Below, in pieces: positions 43,851-56,843 of a DNA stretch of 64,000 nucleotides (its first letter is position 1; each line of letters begins with the position of its first letter). Below the pieces are notes generated by a model, which was not told the origin of the DNA, ran no database searches, and worked only from the letters and a program-made list of their open reading frames with translations. The stretch covers positions 4,090,001 through 4,154,000 of the forward strand of contig NC_051100.1 in assembly GCF_901709675.1 (NCBI RefSeq). The letters run 5' to 3'. This stretch comes from Syngnathus acus. Its lineage: Eukaryota > Chordata > Actinopteri > Syngnathiformes > Syngnathidae. Made by a program: the position numbers and the translations under genes.

Positions 43851-44412
43851 CACAGTCACAATTTGCGGTTTATTTCCCACAACTGCTTTCAAAAGTGTTC
43901 CATGAAATTTCCCAAAAGCCTCTTGAAGGGCCTGCTCGCGATCCACTGTGTCCCAGCATATCATGGGTGACATCATCATCGTCACACAAAATAATGAAAG
44001 ACCTTCGATCAATCAATCTTCCTTTGAGATGTTTGAGGAAATATCGCTGAGCCTCCCACAGGTGTCGACGCACCGAGTTTGTTTTCCATTAGTGTGGGTC
44101 TTAAGTAATCAATTTACTGTCAATTATGCCACCCAGGTAATGAATGAACTCGAGGCCACGGTGACAAAAACAACCGTTATTTTTAAACACAGCATAGAGT
44201 ATATTTTTATTTCTCCTTAAGCAATGAAATTAAATCAGTAACTCCACTTGAATCTTTTTTCATACAAGTATCAGCGCTTACACTAAGCACTTACACTGAG
44301 TGTGAGTAATATTGCCGCCTCTGCGTTCTATTTTCTATGTATAGTTTTGACTTCGCGTTCGAGCGTGATAATCATGAGGAAATGTAAAGCCTCTATTTGT
44401 GAATAAAAATCT

Positions 44413-44508
44413 GAATACGAATCGTGTCATTTTTTACTCGCGGTCCGCTGAACCACCCAAAATGGCTCACTTTTGGATCCAGGACCCACGAGTTGAGAAT
44501 CACTGCTT
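44413..44508 (-). mobile_element. hAT (Charlie-like) terminal fragment
   Basis: On minus: CAGTGATTCTCAACTCGTGG GTCCTGGATCCAAAAGTG, followed by GGTTCAGCGGACCGCGAGT. CAGTGNTTCTCAAC is the terminal inverted repeat of Charlie-type hAT elements. The partner end is absent. Confidence 0.55.
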
Positions 44509-47500
44509 TAGGTTTATAGTGTCATCTTGTTGCTTTGGAGTGCAGTCAGACAGTCTTGGAATGTCTCGGGTCCCATTTTATGTTTTGTTACGTTTGCGTT
44601 TTTCTCCGCCTCATTTGAAAAGCACTGCTTGTTTTTTTTTACGCCCTGCACTCAGGTTATTACCCGACATAAAATAATGAGAAGTCAGAGGTGAGCATCA
44701 TTTATTGGGCGAGGCGTTTCTGTGTAAAGCGTCCCTGTGTCGGCACCACCGTGGAAGATAATTGGGACGTTATTACGGCCAAAGAATATACCGACCCGGG
44801 CGTGCGCCGATATATTTCTCGACTTTGGGCTCAGTTCCAGGCGCATAATGGTAAACCATTAGGAGAAGTGTGGCCCGTTTGCATCTAGTGATTAGATTCT
44901 ATTTCTGGGCAACGTGAAGTCGATAGAGGATGCTGTGCTGTTGACTGCTGAGCGACGCCGAGGAGACTCCTTATACTGAGTCGCGTTCTCCCCGTCGCTG
45001 ATCCCGGTCGGCATTCGGGGTCACCGGCACAGAGATGCCTTTCATTGGCAGCCATTAGCGATGCAGCGAGCGGGAGCTGTCTCAATCTGTTTCAGTTAGC
45101 CCGCGCCAGACAAGGGGAAACCAGTCTATAATGCAGATTGATGGCTGACTTGGAATTTCAATCACGGAGAACACTAAGCTAAAAAGCTGGAGTCTTGACT
45201 GTAATGCGGCGCTGGGGCGGAGCTGGCCTATTAAAATGGAGATGGTGGCGTGCAGGAAATAATGACTTTTTACGTGTGTTTTTACCCTGCGCCGGTCGTG
45301 ATGGCTTTCTGTCTCGCCTGTCGTTGAAGCTTAGACATGGATGGTTGTACACGTGCTGGCCGCGTGTGACCTGTTTTGACGATTTGAGCACTATCTTAAC
45401 TCATCTTTTTTTAATTATTGATAGAGCACAAAAAAAAAACAACCACGGCTGAAGCAAAAGTTTTGCACATATATTAAATTGAAAAAAATAATTGATGATG
45501 ATCATAATATTTAGAGTTTGACCTATTATTTGATTTTCAGCCAATTTAAAAAAAAAAAAAAATTGTTTTACCACATAAGGTAAAGACAAACACTGTGACA
45601 GTGTCCTATCACTAGTGAACTATTTTTAGAACTGATCCTTGGACCATTCATGTTGTCCTTGCTGGCACCATTTTTCGTTTGTTTTCTCATTTTATTTTTA
45701 TTTTTATGACAATGCACATTAATTATAGAGCAAAAAAAGATCTGTGTTTGCTCTCTCCCTCCTCCTCCGTGCGCAACTGCTCACCCCTCCCCTCGCTGCT
45801 CACTGAGAAGGAGAAAAAGACAATTAATTTTAAAAGGTGGCTTGTTTGCGCAACGCTGACAATCATATCGTGCCTTGCTTGGAAGTCCCTCCAAAAATCA
45901 ATAAAGAAACAAAAAAATAGTACTGAAAGAGAGTATTAGCGATTACTGAAGTTACGGTAAACCTTCAAAACCCATCTGCAGCCATTTTTGGGCACTTAAT
46001 ACGAAAAATTTCAGTAGACGTGAATTTTACAAATCTGCAACGATAATCTAACATCGATTGACGTGATGATTTTTTTTCTTTCCTTCAAAGAGATTCCAAG
46101 TGATTGTCATTATAACACATGCACAATTTGGAATGCCACAAAAATGATTCTGAAGGGGAAGCCTGAAGACTGCATGGGTGAAAAGATAATGCAAATAGAC
46201 ATTATTCAGAGTTATGACAGTTACACAGGGAATTCAAGTTTTGTCATCACGACATCAAATGATTAAATACGTAATCAAGCGGGCGCAACCTCTTTGTTTG
46301 TTGATTTAGCGTTCTGTCTGTCTTGCGGCCGCATTGGGAGGATGAAAAAGTGCAAGCAGGCTTTTACATTCACATCGCGTGCATTCAAAATCAAACAGCC
46401 GCGGTACGATCTCTTTTTAAATTTATTTTATTCTTCTCGCATTTTTCAACTCGCCACAGCAAGGTGACAGATTTCAGGACTGATGCCTGCAGCACATTTG
46501 TGTGCACAACATGGCAGCTGTGGAATCATTGTCTCTCTCCAAAGAGAAGATTGCTGCTTTGCTGCCTCTCACACAGGCTGAATACAAACGGTGTGCTGCT
46601 CCCCACAGCTCGTTTCTCTGATGGCAAACTTGTGAGCAAACGGTATGACGGTAGCGGTTAGTGAGGGACACGCGCAAAACAAACATCATGCAAAGAAATC
46701 AAAGGATAGTTTCATCTATCTGTATTTGTTGATTTCATCAAATCTGAAGAAAAGGAAGTCCCAATTACTCCTACACGACAAAACGACTGCTGGCCTTCAG
46801 CTTGCAGCCATCATACACAACAAAAGGCACAGATCGTATTAGTCATTGCCTCACCCACAGGAGCATCTTTTCCCTAGCTTCTACTTTGTCTGTCGTTATT
46901 AATATGAAGCCCGAGTAGTTAATTGTTGGACTGTTTTGATATTTTCTCAATGTCATCAGATGCTGCCTTTGACAATGACCTATTTCACCAAAAGATCATT
47001 TTTGTATGAAGTAGATGTTATGCTGTTTAAAATGCATGAATCAAGCGGCCACATTTTTTAAAGAAAATTAAATTAACTGCACAGAGTTAATGTATGTGAG
47101 CCTGCTGACAGGGTGGACAGTTTTTAATGAGCATATGACCTTTACTTAGCAGCATTATTTTGTTAACAAGCCAACTGTGCACTGTTAAACATTTACAATT
47201 TCTATTTGAATCAATTTGTGACAGAGTGGACATGTCAGGCTTGACAACATTCAGCAACACCCGATATGATGAAAGTTGTGAAATATACATGTAAATATTT
47301 ATTCTGCAACTAACCACTGCTTCAGTCGCTATTAAAGAAAGAAAAAAAAATGTTGGTTGTGATGTTAATCCAAACATGAGAGAGAATCTTAAAGAGGGCA
47401 GTTAACCTATCATGACAGAGTGGACCACATGCAAAATGTTCAATATTTAGAAATGGACTATAATATAAATTCTGAGACTAGATACAGCATAAACATTATT

Positions 47501-50417
47501 TTTTTCCCCCCAATATTTTCCCAGGACGTTTTTAATTTCATCTGCATGTTAAGCTCCTTGGAAGAAATGCAAAAGATGCGTCAAAGTGCTTAGTCAAAGA
47601 GTCAATTGAAAAATGGACGACAGCCACTTCAATCAGTGAGGAACACAAGTGTAGGACGCTTAATGAGTTCAATCATGCTATTGAGCCTCAGTGAAATGCA
47701 GTGGAGGCAGCAGGTTAAATCTTCATGTGCCGGCCAAATGTTGCTGCAGGCTGAATCCATTTAATACAGCAAATCTTTGACTTGTGCACTGGAATGTAAA
47801 ATTGATGGGGAGCAAAAAAATTAAAAAAAATAATTATAAGATTTTTGGGCTAGCTTCTTTTACTGGATGTACTGAATACTGGAGGTCATGACAAGAAAAT
47901 GATTGCTCTTTTTTATTGTTCAAATTACATTTTTGTAATCACTTACAGTGGCTTGCATGTGTTTGGATTTGTGTTTGTGTCTATCCATGCCCCAGGTACA
48001 TTGTGTAATTAAAAACACGAGGAGTTAAAAAAAATAATTATTGGAAACCTCTTCAACTGTCACAAAAGTTAATTAAGGTTGTTGTTTTTTAAAGCCAGCA
48101 ATTTAATTCAACAAATAGAAAAGCCATGACTGGATAAAATGTCTTTCCTAAAAAAAAAAAAAAATACCAGAAGAGTCATTAATACATCAAGGATTCTGTG
48201 TAAACCAACTTTTCACAACTAAATGGTCGAAGCTCTAGTAGTTTGTTATGAAGGGGAAGAGGTGTTGGCAAAATGTGTCAAAACGTGTCATTTTATACAT
48301 TTTGGCGTTAGTTCGAATTTAACAAATGAGATGGCGTGTTTGGTGGGGAAGGCTAGGCACTTGTCAGAGGTGTTTAGTCACCTCCAGGTAAAGTTGGGCT
48401 AGTTTCTTTCATCACGCATCCCGTTGGCATGCTAAGCTAAGCGAGCATGGCTACATGAGGGGGTTGAATATTCAACAGCTGACGTGGTATGGTGCAGCAC
48501 TTTTAAATTGCGAAAAATTACAAGGAAAACTTTTTGACAGCCATTTTTGTTTAACTCGTTTGGCCATTACAGTTAGTTATAGTTCTAAATCTCAATTTAG
48601 CCTAGCACTGCTAGCTATAGCTTCAAGCTAGCTAACTTGTGGTGCAATTGGGCTCCTGCGTGGAAAACCTAGATAAAGTTTCAAACTAAGGAAAGTTTAT
48701 TGCCTTACATTCTCTTTGATAATGATTTTAATTTACATTTAGCAGTGCCGTGCTATTACATTTTGTTAAAAACATAATTCAAATGGGCTTTCCGGGAACT
48801 GGGAAAGATTAATGGCATTTACAATCATTTCCAAGGGGACGACTGATTTACTAGCTTGGCCAAAGAATGAATTGAACTCGAAAGTTAGGCTCCTGTACTG
48901 CACCCTGTGAAAAGCCATTAAGAAAGCGATTGCATCAATAAAAAATTTTAAAAAAGTAAAAAAAAAACATGTAAATGATGCAATCCTCTTTCGCAGCATG
49001 TTAACTTTTGATTACACCGAGCAGTTGCCATGTTTCCCCACACAAAGCAGTCATATTTCCCCCTTTCCCTCATCGCCTTTTGGCTTAATTAGCCAGGGCG
49101 TGAATAAGAGAAGGTCATTTAGGTAATTTAGCCGTCTGAAAAGAAACTTCCAGATCACACGCTGCAGGTGCGAAGCGGCCAGCGCTAATGAGGTCAGCGC
49201 AGCCTTTCCCTCGACGAGCGGAAAGGCCACGCGTGGCAAAACTTAAAAGCCCCGAACTTTCTCCACAACAACAAGAACGCCGAGAGGTGGATGGGGAGGG
49301 GCTGGCGAGGCTTTGCGAATTCCTACACGGCGCATCAAGAATTCACAAAGTGCACTTGCTCATCCTGCGGAGGACCCCCTCTTATTTTCAAGAATGTCAC
49401 TTTTGAGTCGTGCGAACGAGACGGAGAGACATCCTTCCCGACATCAATTATTAACCAAAGCTTATATCACAACTTCACGCAGATCAAAACAGAAATCTTG
49501 TAAGCTACTTGAGGGCATCTCATATATTTAGTGCTGCCAGAGAGACGTAAACGGAAGACAGTGAGGTTAGGCGTTTGAAAAGTGACGGTGAGCTCACGAG
49601 CCTTTGTGATTTCCCTGACAGGAACGCGACGTGGCAGACGAGCACTGTAGGCTAAGGGAGGGAGTCTATCTTTGTAGCTCTCCATCACATGCGTAAGGCT
49701 GCTGCTGCTGCTGCTGCTGTTGCCGCACCGCCGCAGAAAAAGGGTTCCTGTGTGAATGAATATTTTATGACGTTGCTAACAGGCTACCATCGGTAGCATT
49801 GCATTTGCATTCCAAAACTGCCTGTTGTGCAGAAAATGAATCGGCAAAACTTAGGAGGGCGTTACTTAAGGGTCGCAAAAGATTCATCTGTTTGGGAGTA
49901 ATAATAAAATAATAATTAAAAAGCAGGTAAATGTCCTGGGGTAATAACCTTAAGACTGGCTGACTCATTAGAGTTATATTTAGATGTCAGCGCAAGCTTT
50001 GTTTCATTGGGCTGCGAGATGATGTGAGGTGATAACGAGACTCTTCCTCTCTGTGTGGGCGCGTCAAAAAGTCAGGAGACACACGCTTCCTTCCATAGAA
50101 AAAAAAGAACCATCTATTTTTAGAAATTCAGGCAACTTTATCAGATTTTTCTTGTCAGCTTCTCTCAGGTAGTTGAAACGTCTCAAGGTGCTGATCTTGT
50201 TCTGCTTTGAGCACTTTGAGCATGCAGATGTTTTTTTCCAACATATTTCTCAATCTTTTTTGTGTGACATGTCCTGTTAAAAGACAAGCCAGAAGAAGAA
50301 TGTGACAAGACAGGTGAAGAATATAGCGGAAGATTGTGATGTAAATCATATTTAAAATAGTCTCCAGTTTTTTGCCAATAATTTGTCCACACGTGTCGTT
50401 AAAGTTTACTTTTATAG

Positions 50418-50877
50418 CGCAGCGTTTCGCAAACTTTTTGGATCTGGACATTTCTGCAAGGACCTCCTCGGAATATTAACACGGATAAAAAAACAAAAAA
50501 GAGGCTTCAAGGTGTTTTTGCCACTCCCAGTTGAGGTTTACTGTCCAACTAAATATAAAAGAAAGAGAATTACAGTATTCCACGCATCCTTTAGCTTAAT
50601 GCTAACAAACAATGCAAATTGCGAAACGCTTCATGTGTGGCTCATGTCTGCCCCCCCCGGTGGCCAAGGCGCACATAGCAAAAGGAGCAGTACCATGTCC
50701 AAGGAAAAAATGTGGCAAAACTTGATTATTCAACTAACTCCTTTAATTATACCATCGCTGTGTGTTTTTACAAAATACAATAATATGGAGTACATTTCAT
50801 TTTTTATTGGCATGCATATTGCTATCTATAGATACAATATGTCATTTATTGCCAATTATTTTCACGTTTTGAGAACC
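50418..50877. mobile_element. degenerate hAT-like MITE spanning a 171-codon chance ORF
   Basis: Left GCGTTTCGCAAACTTTTTGG and, read from the right, TAGTGGTTCTCAAAACGTGA are imperfect inverted ends of the CAGTGGTTCTCAAAC type. The plus-strand ORF 50383-50898 begins before it and runs through it; its sequence has no recognisable domain. The reverse GCTTAATGCTAAC word lies inside. Confidence 0.45.
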
Positions 50878-52675
50878 ACTATTCGAGGAGCAAGTTAAGA
50901 CTGAATGAGAGCAAGGCTACAAGCTGATATGTAAAACAAAAAACTGTTCGACGTATGCACTTTTATAAGAAATGTCGTCGGCTTTTCTATCTTTTTCAAT
51001 CGCCACTTCTCCACTCAGTATCGATCCTCTCCCAGCGGAAAATGTCAGGTTATCTCGAGTTATGACCTTGGCAGCCGACAACAAATTCCTAAAGGGTATA
51101 GGTTATTGCTAAGATGTGAAAGTCAAGTACCAAGCTACCCCCTAAAGGTACTGATGAGTACATTTCTTAGGAAAGTTCACTTTTTGTCCAACAACATTAT
51201 TAGAAATCTTGTACAAGTTGCATCCAGTAATAAGACAGCCCATCCCCAAAGTTATCCTCAACTCTGAGGCTTACTCCTTCGGATGACAATTGCACTCATG
51301 CTCGGCGCTTTCTATTTTAACAATGTCATACACAGAGTCACACTCAGCGATGTGAAAAGCCTTGCCTGTAAATCTGAGACTGTTTGAAAGTCAAATACTG
51401 AAATAACTCCGCCATCTCTACGTTGGCGAGCCCCTCGGGGAATGTGTCGCTCTCATCCGGTGACACAAACCGACCGGACCCACATGAGTTGCTCGGTGGT
51501 GATTTACATTTTCTATCAGCTTCCTTGGTCTGCCGCCAACCGGCATGTGGAGAGGAAAAAAAATATGCTCCCGAGATATGCGATAGGTGATAGAAAGCAT
51601 AGGCTCAATGTGAGGCTGTCTATATTGAGAGCTCATTAGCTGGAGAGACCCTGCGTGTATTGTTGCCGGTATGCCGAGTCAGCGAGAGTGCCACTCATCA
51701 CACGTTGCAATCTAAACTCCTGCACATCTGCTCCGGCGGCGTCAGGGTGACCTCGCGCACTCCAAAACGTAAAGTGAGGTTCACACAAAGGCTTTTAACA
51801 AGCTGCCGCTTTTGCATCGTTTATAGAATATGAAGAATTAGTTCATTATAATGACTGCAGGCACAATAGTATCAGTGTGCAGGAATAGGGTTATTTCGGT
51901 GTGAGCGCCTGAGTGTGAGATGTGGCTTACAGCAGGTCCTTGCAAGTGTTCTCATTTTGGATTTATGGTTTGTGAGTCCTGTTCAATATGTGAAAAGGCC
52001 TTTCAAAGGCTTTTACGGAAATTAAGAAAATTGATAAAAATTGATAAGAAATTTATTCTTGTAGATTAATTATATGACTCAACTCACCTAACATGGAATC
52101 AAGAAAATGTGCATACATTATCACTATTTTTGATAGGAGGTGTAAATTATACAAATCTGACCCAAGAAATTGCAAACCCTTGAAAAGTTTCACTATATTT
52201 GAATTATGAAGCCTGAACTGGTTAAAAAATAAAGGAGAAATGAGGTGGCCACTAATGTCCAGCACGGAGCCCAGACAATTTAAATGGCGAGTGTCCTTCC
52301 CATCTCATTTCGCTTGTCTGGCCGAAGTTTCGATTCTCTGTCCACTTATCAAGCCGGCGTGATTGCGTCTGCCTCTGTCCTATCACCGCCGTACACGGCA
52401 CTTGTTTACTAATTTTACTGCACAGCTCATTATATACTGTCGATGTTAATGAAGAGTTGACCTGCACTGCGACAGTGCCTACTTTGACATGCAACCCCCC
52501 CCCAAATAATGTCACGAAATGCTGGCGGCTGTCATGAGTGGCATATGAGGAGATGGGGGAAGTGTAACAAATCAATCGGATGGCTCAGACAGAGGCCAGG
52601 TCTCTAATGAGAACGTGTCAGTGCGCATTCTCAAGACAGACAACGTTTTATGTGGTAGCATCATCATCATCGAGA

Positions 52676-52700
52676 GGGGGGGGGGGGGGGGGGGGGGGGG
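52676..52700. repeat. G25 homopolymer
   Basis: Twenty-five consecutive G on plus following (ATC)n and GAGA. Longest G run in the window; others lie at about 43167-43181 and 60975-60990. Confidence 0.9.
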
Positions 52701-53462
52701 CTGAGAACAATCGTGAAGAAGGCCATTTATTGACTGCATCAGCATAAAAGAAGTCTACTTTCATGTCTACGGCCACTGCTATTTCAAAAGAGAAAATTAA
52801 TCAATGAGCCTCGCCGGAGCAGCTTTCATGAAAGCGCCATTCACAGCGAGCTGCCATTTTGCAGTAAGGCCATCGTTTGGAAGAACTCTTTTCATTTGCC
52901 GGGTGCTCATTTTCTTTGAAACTCGCCAGATGTTGATGTGGTCACAATGACATCGCCTTCATATTGGTGTTCATTATATGCCGTTTCGATATTCGACCAA
53001 TGCCTTCTGCGAGTTGCTTCTCTTCTGAAGGTTTAGTCAGTTACAGTGGCTATAGAGGTTTTTTTGCGCTATGTGTATTTAAAAAAAAAAAAATGGAAGC
53101 AAGTTAAATCGTTTGAAGCATGTGCTGTTAGAGGAGGAAAGAAATGCCAGGAAAAAGACTAGTCGAAGAGGGTGTGCACAATTGTGCAACCACATTATCT
53201 ATGATTTGCATTCTCCTCATTAATTTTCAGTTGAGTTGTACAGGTTATAGGTCGCATAAGTGATGGGAAAAGTCTTGAAATAATTTATCACGGTCTCCTT
53301 TTTCAATCTAGCAAAAACAAAATCGGGCAGTCGAACAGGGGTGTGTAGACTTTTTATATCCCCACTGTATGTCTGCGTGCTCGATGCATCGTTTTGAATA
53401 TTTTGCTTGTCAATGAGAAATTTGTCACTAAATAAGAAATGAAGTAAGAACCTATAACAATT

Positions 53463-53560
53463 AGGGATGTCCCGATATAACTTTTCCACTTTCGATAAGA
53501 TTTCGATATCATAACCGATAATGATCCGATACCATATCAGCCTGAATCGTACGTACGTTT
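53463..53560. repeat. transposon relic (GGGATGTCCCGATA type)
   Basis: TTAGGGATGTCCCGATATAA, then CGATATCATAACCGATAATG and ATCCGATACCATATCAGCC: a word pattern common to fish hAT-type MITEs. A weaker piece is at 39837-39890. Confidence 0.45.
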
Positions 53561-56500
53561 TTATTTTATTTTGTAGTCTGGAATGTCAGAAACAAATGTT
53601 TGCGTGTTTTATTATCTGGCAGCCGAGATCTGAAGGTGTGCACGCATCAAGTTGAGGCATTCTTTGATGCCGACTCGTCAACGTCACGATTCACACTGAA
53701 TTCGCCACAAACGATGCCTTCAGATAAGATGTCATTGCCGTAAACGGTCTTCTAAAAACCTTGTCAGAAGTCTGCTAATTAGCAAGAGTCTGACGATACC
53801 GAGCCAAGATTGAGAAATAAATCAATCAAGAGCAGCGTGAGATGTCTACGACGCTCGTCTGTCATGGCAGAGCTCGCCGTTGCTCTTGTGAAGATCCGCC
53901 TTAGTGAAAAGCGCACACAAAGGCTTTGCAGGCTGCGGGCTGGTGTTTTATCAGAGGTGCGAGAAACGCGCGAGCTGTCAAGCCTATTAGAAATGTATTT
54001 ATTTCGGCTGAGACGATTGCGTGCGAGACGCATTGTGACGCCAGCGGTCTATTTGCGGCGGCATCAGTATGCGGCGTAACTGCACACCCGGGCCGCCGCT
54101 GACACTTTGTCGCTCACAACAAAAAAAAAGGAATAAAAAAAATGATTTTGAAGGGGATGTTTGCAATGTGGGAGAGAGCTCACTCGATGCTTAGAACATT
54201 TCTGATGTGACAGCAGAGTGGAAATATCGCTGCCGTGTATTGAGCTCGTTTCCAGAGGGGAGGGGGGGGAGTACGGTGCAGACATTTCTTGACCTTCTGG
54301 GTTGTCGGCCCATTTTTCAGGGTTAAAACTTTTTAATAATGATTACTTTTCATTTTGAATTAATTACAGTTACCACATCTCAGCTGTGTATTTTGAGGTG
54401 AAACTTTAACAGGCGGTATCTTTTTTTTTTTTGGGCAGAGCCGTCTCTGTGGCACACTTTTCAGACGTCATAAATAAAATATAATGTTCGCATGGGCGTG
54501 CTTAAGCAACAAAAAGAACCAATGTCTGAGTTGTTCGACAATGATTTCCAGCAGATCTTTTCGCAAGGGTTGGTGGTTGGGGGGAGGGAAAAAAAACCCA
54601 CAAACAAAATTCATTGTCAAATTCAAAGCAAGCTGTTTCTCTTTTCGATGATCACGCCATCTCCCTGCATGATGCCCGCCGTGTCAATCACTCGGCATTT
54701 TTTTTTTTTTTTCCTGAAAGCTGCGAGCTGAAAGTGCTTTGTGAAGCGCGGTAAATTGATTCATGTCATATTAAGCAGGCCAGCCCGACCACGTCGTGGT
54801 TGTTTTCATGAAGCCATTAAATCCTCTCATCTAAGTATTGTCGCTGCCACACACACACCGCATGTCACGACAGAGGAAATAACAACGCTCTAATGAGGCA
54901 CGCTCGATGCCCATTAAACGTCAAATTATCGAGTCACGCGTGGCCCGCTTTGACAAGACTCTGACTTAATATGGAATAGACGAGCATTACCACGGCTTAC
55001 TAAAATGTTCTGACAGTCATATATTTTCAGATATACGATCAAAAGTATTGAGAAATTTTGTGGATTCATTCATCATACAAGACCCATTGCATTTAAACCA
55101 TAAATATTTTTTATAGTATCTATCTTAATATCATGCAAGGATTTTAAAACTATATTATATCATATCATATTATATTAGATGATGCATATATCATATTATT
55201 ATTATTATGTTATATTATAATTATATTCCATGGTGCCAAGGAACTATGTGAAATGAAAAAAAAAAGAGAAGTTTTATCTGGATAAAAGTAGGGTTTTGCT
55301 ACCATTTTGAACAATTGTATTCTTCTAACTTTTGTGTGGAATCATTTGGGGAAGCCGCTTTTCTTCTCCAGCATGACACCAAGCAGGCCATGATAGCATG
55401 CTTGGTTGATTCGGTGAGGAAGAACCTGACTTAACAACCGCGTCAAACACTTTTGGGAGGGTGCAGAGCTTGTGAGCCAGACCCTCTCATATGGATGAAA
55501 AGTCTTGCAAAAATTCATCCCCCAAAGAGTGGAAGCAGTTATATAATTCACTCTGCTCGAAACGGGATTGTCTCTTTGACATTAGCGGTGCGAGCTATAT
55601 TGTTGCAATCAAGTGGAAAGTGCTCAAATGTCGACTCTTGCTACGTTGTGACCTCTTCCTCCAGCCCGTTGAAGGTCATTGCTTCCTGTCTGAAATGGCA
55701 GAGCGCCTGAAAACACAGCGCTTCCACACTATAGAGGCAGAAAATAGGGGAGGGCATTATCTCAGGATGGAGCTGACCTTTCCACCTCATATCAAAGCTA
55801 AATAGACGGCAGAGTCTGCGAAACTTGGCAGAGTGCCGAGGGGTTGTGTCCGACTGCACTCGATCTGTGTTTTGCTTTATTTCGCGGGGATTTTTCTGGC
55901 TTTTCCCCTTTCGCACTCCGTTCCGAAAAGGAGGCGCGGCCTCAACTCGGAGGCGAGACAAAAGTGAGCAAACTCACTGCCGAGTCATCACGTGTGTTAC
56001 ATGTTGTTGCTTGCTTGCCTACTTGCTGTTGTTTGGCTATTAACAGCGGCGATAACTTCCTTTTACGACTTGAAGGAACGGCATTGGCGTTGTGCCCCCC
56101 CATCATTGAAGTTAAGCCACTTTTAGTGTTTCTCTACCCTTCTATACACTATCCATTCATCTATCTGTCTGTCTTAACAACGAGAAGCGAGTCCCAGCGG
56201 TGCACCGCTGCGAATTGGACCGTATGTGAGATTTTAATTCTCTCAGCGGAGCAACACAACCGGGCCCATTAAAAGGAAAGCGTATCTGTCGAAGAAGAAG
56301 AAGGGCTTGAAGGAAAAATCAATGGTCACAACAATGCACTACGTGTGGGCATCTCCGTCAGCCGCCCTATGATGAATTCATTAACGTGATTGAAGTTGGT
56401 CCACGGTTCAAAACCCAAGACAGCGAGCTGACATGAATCAAAGCCATGAGAGTGAAGTCGTGACCCGAATTCTGTCATTTAATCGTGTTCCGTGCCGATA

Positions 56501-56782
56501 ATGACTGTGACTTCCAACGCGCTGGTTATATTTCATGAACCGCCAGATCACAAAATGTCCGCGTGTAAGCTGTGAATTATGGTGAAAGATCCATCGGAGG
56601 TTTCCTTTTAACATTTGTTCTTTCTCCGGAGGGAATAACACAGAGAGAGGTAATAAGGGACCCCGTCAGAGAGGGGTAATAAGGGACCGCGTGAAGGCTG
56701 AAGTAATATGATGTTTTTATTGGCTCGCCCACTAAAATCTGCAACATACGACAGAGCATGGCATGAATATAAAAAAATGACC

Positions 56783-56843
56783 ACTCATTCACTGCCAGTG
56801 ACGGCTATAGACGTCAAACATCCATTTTAACCGGGAACGAGTT
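56783..56843. repeat. palindromic MITE relic, copy 3
   Basis: ACTCATTCACTGCCAGTGAC, then GGCTATAGACGTCAAACATC and CCGGGAACGAGTT. Reverse-oriented centre relative to 41193-41262. Confidence 0.65.

Noticed and set aside
44691-44888. 65-codon plus-strand ORF
   Set aside because: No homology recognised and no splice sites; kept out as chance.
50383-50898. 171-codon plus-strand ORF
   Set aside because: It runs through a degenerate hAT-like MITE, has no domain and no splice or codon-bias support. Its length is explained by chance.
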